A DNA stretch of 64,000 bases from Zea mays (taxonomy: Eukaryota; Streptophyta; Magnoliopsida; Poales; Poaceae), in the NCBI RefSeq assembly GCF_902167145.1, contig NC_050104.1:5540001-5604000 (forward strand), read 5' to 3'. The position numbers were made by a program, and so were the translations under genes. The notes beneath the pieces are model-generated. The model was given only the letters and a program-made list of their open reading frames with translations. It searched no databases and had not been told where the DNA came from. Of the stretch, positions 58,741 through 64,000 are shown piece after piece (position 1 is the stretch's first letter; every line of letters starts with the position of its first letter).

Positions 58741-60130
58741 CCCAAAAGAAAATCCATAGAGGAATAAGCATCATTTATGACGATTTTGGTATAGATGGTT
58801 CATTAAGAAAACCGTCAATATAAACAAAATACATTAACAATTTACTAAAGATATTTGTTTATGTAAATAACAATATATTTGCACTAGCGGTTGGCATAAG
58901 CCAAGTGCCAATGTACCTGTTATTTACACTGGTGGTGTTGGTTCACTTAAGGTAGTCACTAGTGTTAACATACTATTTATACCGGTGGTTCTTACTCGAG
59001 CTCACATATTTTTTTGCACTCGGTAAAAAAAATATCGACAAAGAACTCTTTGCCGAGTGTTTTTTGTCGAGTATCCGACAAAGCATGTGCCGAGTATTTA
59101 AAAACACTTGGAAAAAAACACTCGGCAAAATAAAAATCAGGAAAACCCCCAAAAACAGGGGGAAGCACCGCACCATCCAACACTGTCATTGACCATTTTT
59201 TAGACTAAATTCACTGCTTCATAGTCAACAGGATTCGAACTCTAAACCTCCTTGCATGTCACTATCTTTACCACTATACCACTATATCAAATGTGTTTAT
59301 GTTACGTTTTTCACCCCCACATATTTTAACAAATCGAGAGTAAATTGATTATTTAATGCACTAAATAAATTCAAACGAAAAGGTTGTCATCGACAAAGTT
59401 GCATAACTTTTTGAGATCTACAACTTTTATTTTGATAGTTTCTTGATCCGAGGTCATTTGCAAAATTTGATTTTTAAATTTGAAAACTTAAAACATATTT
59501 TTATATGATAATATGATTTCAAATCAAAAGGTTGTCAACTACAAAGTTAAATAAAATTTTGAGAACTACTACTTTCGTTTTGGTAGGTTTTCCATCCGAG
59601 ATCGTTTAAAAAATTTAAAATTTGAAATTCAAACATAGTTTTGTATGGCAAAATGATTTCAAACTAAAAGGTTGTCAACTACAAAGTTTTATAACTTTTC
59701 GAGAGCTACAACTATTATTTTGGTGGTTTTTCTACCCGAGGCCATTTCAAAAATTCAATTTTTTTTTAATTAAGACATAGTTTTCGTTTGACAAGATCAC
59801 TTAAAATCGATCAAAAAGTTGGAAACTACGAAACTCTATAACTTTTCAAGATCTACAAATTTTGTTTTGGTCATTTACTCATCCAACATGATAGTTTTAA
59901 CATTGTTAACAAATTTATTTTTACTTTGTCATACAACCAAAATAAAAAGTGTACATGATGATAAGTTATACAACTTTATAGTTAAAAACTTTTTCATTTA
60001 AATTAATTTACTGCTTTAAAAAGTGATTTGAAAATTGTATTTGTCTTGTATAAAAAAAAGCACTCGAGCTTCTTTGCCGAGGGTTTTTTTATTGAGCGTT
60101 TTATGTTAAACATTGCTAAAAAAATACTCG
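58741..60130. mobile_element. Transposon-derived region with degenerate 140-150-bp repeats
   Basis: 58980-59130 carries several CTTTGCCGAGTG/CACTCGGCAAA motifs, a repeat common near ends of maize CACTA-type elements. From 59380 to 59930 four degenerate copies begin with AAGGTTGTCAACTACAAAGT (near 59380, 59529, 59669, 59817) and contain TATAACTTTT.GAGA.CTACAA. A further TTTGCCGAGGG is at 60075. No transposase and no clear termini. Confidence 0.5.
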
Positions 60131-60319
60131 TCAAATTATTTGACACTAGACAAAAAGATCCGTTTCCCCCGTATAGCGTATATATACAAAATCGTTTTTA
60201 TATGTAATTACATTCGCACATATATATGATGCTTTCTTACCAGTGACTTAGATTTCTTCAGTTACATTACAAAACGCAAAATCCCAAGAACTGTATTCTG
60301 CCATGCATGCGGCTTTCGG
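60131..60319. other. 3' flank of the GDSL gene
   Basis: Probable 3' UTR and downstream DNA of the - strand gene; no other feature. Confidence 0.4.
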
Positions 60320-61509
60320 CTAGCTGGAAGTGCCGTTATTGACGACGGTGATGTTGAGTTTCCTGAGCGTCTCGAGCGCGATGAGCTCGTTGGCCCTGTC
60401 CGTGGGGTGGTACTCGTCCCAGAACACGTACTTGCTCCGGTCCTTACACAGCGTGGACAGCGGCGTGCAGGTGAGCGTCGGCCGGATCCGGCCCAGCGTG
60501 CAGCACGGCGCGCGCGAGTTGTTGAAGCCGTACATGTAGGGCCGGTCGATGATGTCCTGGAAGTAGTCGTAGGCCTCGCCGAACCGGAAAGTGGCGTTGG
60601 GCAGCGACGTGGACAGCCGCTCCAGCAGCGCGCCCGCCTGCGTGTTGAAGCTCCGCGCCAGCTTGTTCGTGGACGCCTGGCAGCCGCCGGAGGACGTGAG
60701 GTACCGCTGCAGCGGGATGCAGCCCATGGGTCCGAGCCCGAAGAAGGTCAGCCGCCGGGCGCCCAGCGCGTGCAGCAGCCTGAGCTGCGCCTCCAGGGTG
60801 CTGACCATGTACTTGACGAAGGTGTCGCCGTTGTAGGTCCACGAGTCGGAGTAGACGGGGAGCAGGTAGTTGTTGATGAAGTCGTTGGCGCCCATGGCCA
60901 CCACGTAGTACCCCTCGCCGAAGAACTTGTCGGCCGCCGCCTTGCCGATCTTGTCGCGCATGAAGGCCTGCGTGCCCTGGAACAGCTCGATCTGCTTGTA
61001 CAGCGAGAACCTCTGGATCTGCAGGATGCCATTTAATGTCAGGTGAAGAAGCTAGCAGAGTTATTTTAGGGTGAGCCCAGGCTCACCCTAATATATACAG
61101 TTGCTACGAGTCTGCTTCAGCAGGCCAAGTATTAGCTTACAAAGAGGGACGATGTCTCGTTGAGGATGCCGCCGCCGCCGGAGGCGTAGTTGACGCCGTT
61201 CTTGAAGATGGTGTCCGCGTCCAGCGCCGGGTCCAGGAACGCGGGCGGCCGCGGCAGGCCCATCTTGTCGCCCACGATGTCGGCGACGGTGCGGCCGTTG
61301 CAGAACCTGCCGTTGGGCATGCCGCGGCCGAGGTCGATGCCGTACCACGGGAGCGCGGCGCGGGCGAGGCTCTTGGTCAGGTAGTTGTTGTTGCCCACGT
61401 CGGACAGCGAGTCGCCGAAGATGAACTGCACCACGTCGCCGCGGCACAGCCCCAGGACCAGCGCCGTGGCCAGGGCAGCTGCCAGCGGCGCCTTCCTATC
61501 CCAAGCCAT
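60320..61509 (-). CDS. GDSL-type esterase/lipase, secreted, two exons
   Basis: Exon 1 61141-61509 and exon 2 60320-61018, GT-AG intron of 122 bp, phase 0, 355 residues. Signal peptide at residues 1-24 (MAWDRKAPLAAALATALVLG). SGNH catalytic blocks: FGDSLSDVGNNN (Ser), the GGGG block in NYASGGGGI, GANDFINN (Asn), and WDEYHPTDR (Asp and His). FGLGPMGCIPLQR is a conserved plant GDSL segment. These enzymes hydrolyse lipid or phenolic esters, usually in the cell wall or apoplast; substrate unknown. Plant relatives often have five exons, so the uninterrupted exon 2 suggests intron loss. Coding region is GC-rich, unlike its surroundings. No lesion seen. No clear TATA box upstream in 61510-61800. Confidence 0.93.
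61066..61091. repeat. Perfect 12-bp inverted repeat in the GDSL intron
   Basis: TTAGGGTGAGCC, two bases, then GGCTCACCCTAA: a hairpin in the middle of the 122-bp intron. Possibly a tiny foldback insertion or a structural element. Confidence 0.8.
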
Positions 61510-62423
61510 CGTGTTGTCCGGTTCTCTCCTAGGAAACGAGACGCGAGGGCGAGCGAGCGAGGCTCTCTGTCACGACGAGGTAGCCGGTCGAGAAAGGAGG
61601 CCTCTTATTAGCAGCCGACGATCTGCCGGTGCTTCTAATGGTTTGTCAGGGTTTGACTGGATCCGCGTGAGCAGGTTTGGAGGTTCGGGATGGTGATCAG
61701 TTCTTGGGTTTTGAAGCATTGTCTTGAGGTATATGGATGTGGTTTGATGCACCTACCAACCTGGGAAGTGGGGTGGCAAGTAGAGGAGTTGGCCTAACAT
61801 CAGTGCTCGCTTACTCATCAGCTGGTCTCTATCAGTGTCAGCCCAGCAGCGACTTGCAAATAAAGGAACAAGGCAATTTCAATTTGTTCAGATGAATCCT
61901 AGCACGATTACTGGAAAACCTCTTGTAATATTGTTAACGAGGGGGCATACTTGAAATGGCGGTAAACATTAATAATTCTTTAACTAAATAAGGTTCCAAA
62001 CTTCAATTTCTTTTACTCTTTCCATTCTAAATTATAGATATTTTGACTTTTATAGATATATGATTGTGTATATATATAACACAAATAATATACTTATTTA
62101 AAAATCAAAATTCTTATACTTTAAAATAGAAAAGTACTATTTAACGGCCAAGATACAGAAATAAAAATAGTTCCCCCTCAGTCCCAATATATAATCAGTT
62201 TGACTTTTTTATATAAAATTTGAGCGACTTGTTTTATTCAATTTATTTCCAGAAAAATAAAAAGTTCAAAGTCACACTTGAATATCAAACTAGTCTAATA
62301 CCCATGCGTTGTGACAGTACTCAACCATATTTGATGATATTGATTGGGTGACTAAGCGACACTTGAGAGTTTTAATAGACCCTCCACATAAAAATACACA
62401 TAATAAGTGAATTTAATATCAAA
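61510..62423. other. GDSL upstream region and AT-rich DNA
   Basis: 61510-61750 is the probable 5' UTR/promoter of the GDSL gene; beyond it AT-rich DNA with degraded MITE-like pieces (GGACTGAGGGGGAAC read on the - strand near 62170-62185). No gene. Confidence 0.4.
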
Positions 62424-62518
62424 GTGAACATATTGTTCACATACCAGATATTGATTGAACTGGTAAAACAAATATTATACTTGATCTTAGCCAAAAGATC
62501 GAAAATTGAGTTGAAAAG
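62424..62518 (-). pseudogene. U2: U2 snRNA pseudogene (5' portion)
   Basis: On the - strand CTTTTGGCTAAGATCAAG matches the most conserved stretch of U2, followed by a diverged branch-site recognition region (TATAATATTTG in place of TGTAGTATCTG), ATATCTGGTATGTG, and the stem GTGAAC-AATAT-GTTCAC in place of U2 stem-loop IIa. No Sm site or 3' half is recognisable beyond 62424, and no upstream sequence element was found. Confidence 0.75.
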
Positions 62519-63089
62519 GAGCCCCTATGCTCGAATTAAATTATATCCAATGTTTTGGCTTAGGACTTGGGAGCGAGAAGATGGTGTAGATCTGATGCCC
62601 TAACCAAAATCATCATTGAGATTGCATAGGTAACACATGCAAATTCATTTATGGTGATGGCTTAACACTTTTCTCCAAGTTCAGCAAGACATAGAAAAGC
62701 ACAAGTACGCCAATAAGATCATTCCTGAAATACCAAATACAACAAGTTTATCCTCTAATGCTTAACATGCTTACTGAAATACATATTTGCTCTTGCCTTT
62801 AGAGTATCATATCAAACAATAAAAATATTTTCCGCTTTTATAGAGCCTTGTACTTATTTCCAATTGCATAGTTGGTTTCACTTAAAATTCAATGTGAAAT
62901 GAATTCGGCATGAACAAAACTTTTTCATAGTTATGCTCTAGCAATGTTCCACGGTTAAATGGCTAGAAATCTGTATAAGACCTCGCCACATTTGGTGATG
63001 TGTGGAATGCATGGACTACACCCTATGAAAGGAGAAAAGGAAGTGTTTTCCAAAATAATTCTCAAGAGCTTTTCTACCATATCTTGTTC
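62519..63089. other. Intergenic DNA
   Basis: No gene recognised; lies between the U2 remnant and the 3' end of the transporter pseudogene. Confidence 0.4.
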
Positions 63090-63540
63090 CTATCGTTGTT
63101 GGAAGTTCAGCCTTTTGATGCAGACTGTGTACATGAAAGCTAAGAATGTTGCAAAGAGCACAAGAACATGTGCAACAACAGGCATAAAATCCCTATTGTA
63201 TCAAAAACGATGTGTTACATAATAGCTAATCTTCTACTTGCTTTCACCATGGACTGTGATGGGGTCTTCTAGGTCTCCATATTGTGTCACAATAAGCCCA
63301 TACATTGTCCATGCCAATGAGCAAATCCAGTAGTACCAAATCCACCATCTGGGAATTCTCTGAAATAAGAATAGAGAAAAGAAAACAAAAGCACTCTTTT
63401 ATTCATATAGAAAAGGATCACGAGAATGGTGATTGAAGAAACAACTAACCCATCTTGGAATGAAGAAACCTAAGAAGAGATTGAAGAGAGAATAGAAAAA
63501 ATGGCCAACAACCCAACATTCTAGTATGATAAATTTTTTA
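63090..63540 (-). pseudogene. 3' end of a PDR-type (ABCG) ABC transporter gene
   Basis: The last exon (63090-63359) encodes [33 protein letters not shown] and the final transmembrane segment with CIKRLNFQQR and TAG. The previous exon, ending at 63450, reads FFYSLFNLFLGFFIPRW. Both match the C-terminus of full-size pleiotropic drug resistance transporters of the plasma membrane. Two in-frame stops, TAG at 63234-63236 and TGA at 63201-63203, kill the last exon. The rest of the gene would lie to the right; upstream exons are not clear by 64000. Confidence 0.85.
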
Positions 63541-64000
63541 CCTAATCAATGATTGAAACTGTGAGTTCTGCATAAAGCTTATACTAGAAAAACAGAGGCA
63601 ACAACTGCTGGTGTGATGTCCTTTGATAGGCTACGACTTCCGGGATGAAGTTGCTTCATAATTGAAACAGATAAAACATTAGCAACAAAATGGGGATAAT
63701 TTGGTTTTAAGCTCTATGACTCTACTATCTGTATCTATGAAATTTCAAACATACACCTTTTTGCTGGATTCATCTCATGGTATTTATAACTGATAAAACA
63801 TTGTGATCCGTGTATTGCAGCGGGTGCTGGATAGGGGTACTACTATATATTCTGTTGGAATTGTTTGCACATGTGTAGCGCAAGCGCAGCTGCCTGCAAT
63901 TGCAACTCTGCGTGCTAGTCCATTGCTTGAGCATCATTTATGCATGTCAGAGCGGGACACCAAAGCAAACGTGCAGTAGATGTAGTGCAAAGTTTAGACG
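63541..64000. other. Right end of the window
   Basis: Probable intron or eroded exons of the transporter pseudogene; nothing firm. Confidence 0.35.

Overview
The window is plant nuclear DNA, almost certainly maize (Zea mays) or a very close Zea relative. The evidence is two Sirevirus-type Ty1/copia elements whose LTRs carry CACCGGACTGTCCGGTG palindromes, a Grande-like Tat-clade Ty3/gypsy element with antisense genes, long solo LTRs, Stowaway MITEs, and grass-style intron-rich genes.

Layout. (1) 1-26189 is a three-layer retrotransposon nest. An outer Sirevirus on the + strand (pol and 3' LTR visible, 21438-26189) was invaded by a Tat-clade gypsy element on the - strand (1-21437, left end outside the window). 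That element was invaded just before the end of its pol by a young, complete Sirevirus on the - strand (5240-14728; target duplication AAGAT on both sides). The gypsy element carries two antisense (+ strand) genes and an 89-bp tandem array. (2) 26190-34055 is intergenic: a 3.53-kb solo LTR (27048-30577, duplication TGGTG), an 853-bp solo LTR (32767-33619, duplication CATAT), a Stowaway MITE and anonymous AT-rich DNA. (3) 34056-38749 is a small non-autonomous LTR retrotransposon on the - strand whose interior is filled with host-gene pieces: an intronless Arf-GAP/C2 fragment, an Aux/IAA fragment with its degron, and unidentified pieces. (4) 39891-49813 (-) is an apparently intact class XI myosin gene; I could follow 39 exons with consistent phases to 1529 residues. 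(5) 50171-54164 is AT-rich intergenic DNA with Stowaway MITEs. (6) 54165-55239 is a foldback element with two 323-bp arms whose 429-bp loop holds organelle-type DNA with a degraded plastid trnS-GGA. It abuts a three-exon urease fragment (+) and a RabE/Rab8 GTPase gene lacking its first exon (-), both with introns. (7) 58321-60130 holds transposon-like repeats. (8) 60320-61509 (-) is an intact two-exon GDSL esterase/lipase gene. (9) 61510-64000 has a U2 snRNA pseudogene and the broken 3' end of a PDR/ABCG transporter gene (-).

Only the myosin XI gene and the GDSL lipase gene look functional. They have no evident functional link; the rest is mobile DNA and gene debris. The most unusual objects are the gene-capturing retroelement and the foldback element with an organellar tRNA in its loop. 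Splice sites, target duplications and lesions were read directly from the sequence; family names rest on motif recognition without database searches.
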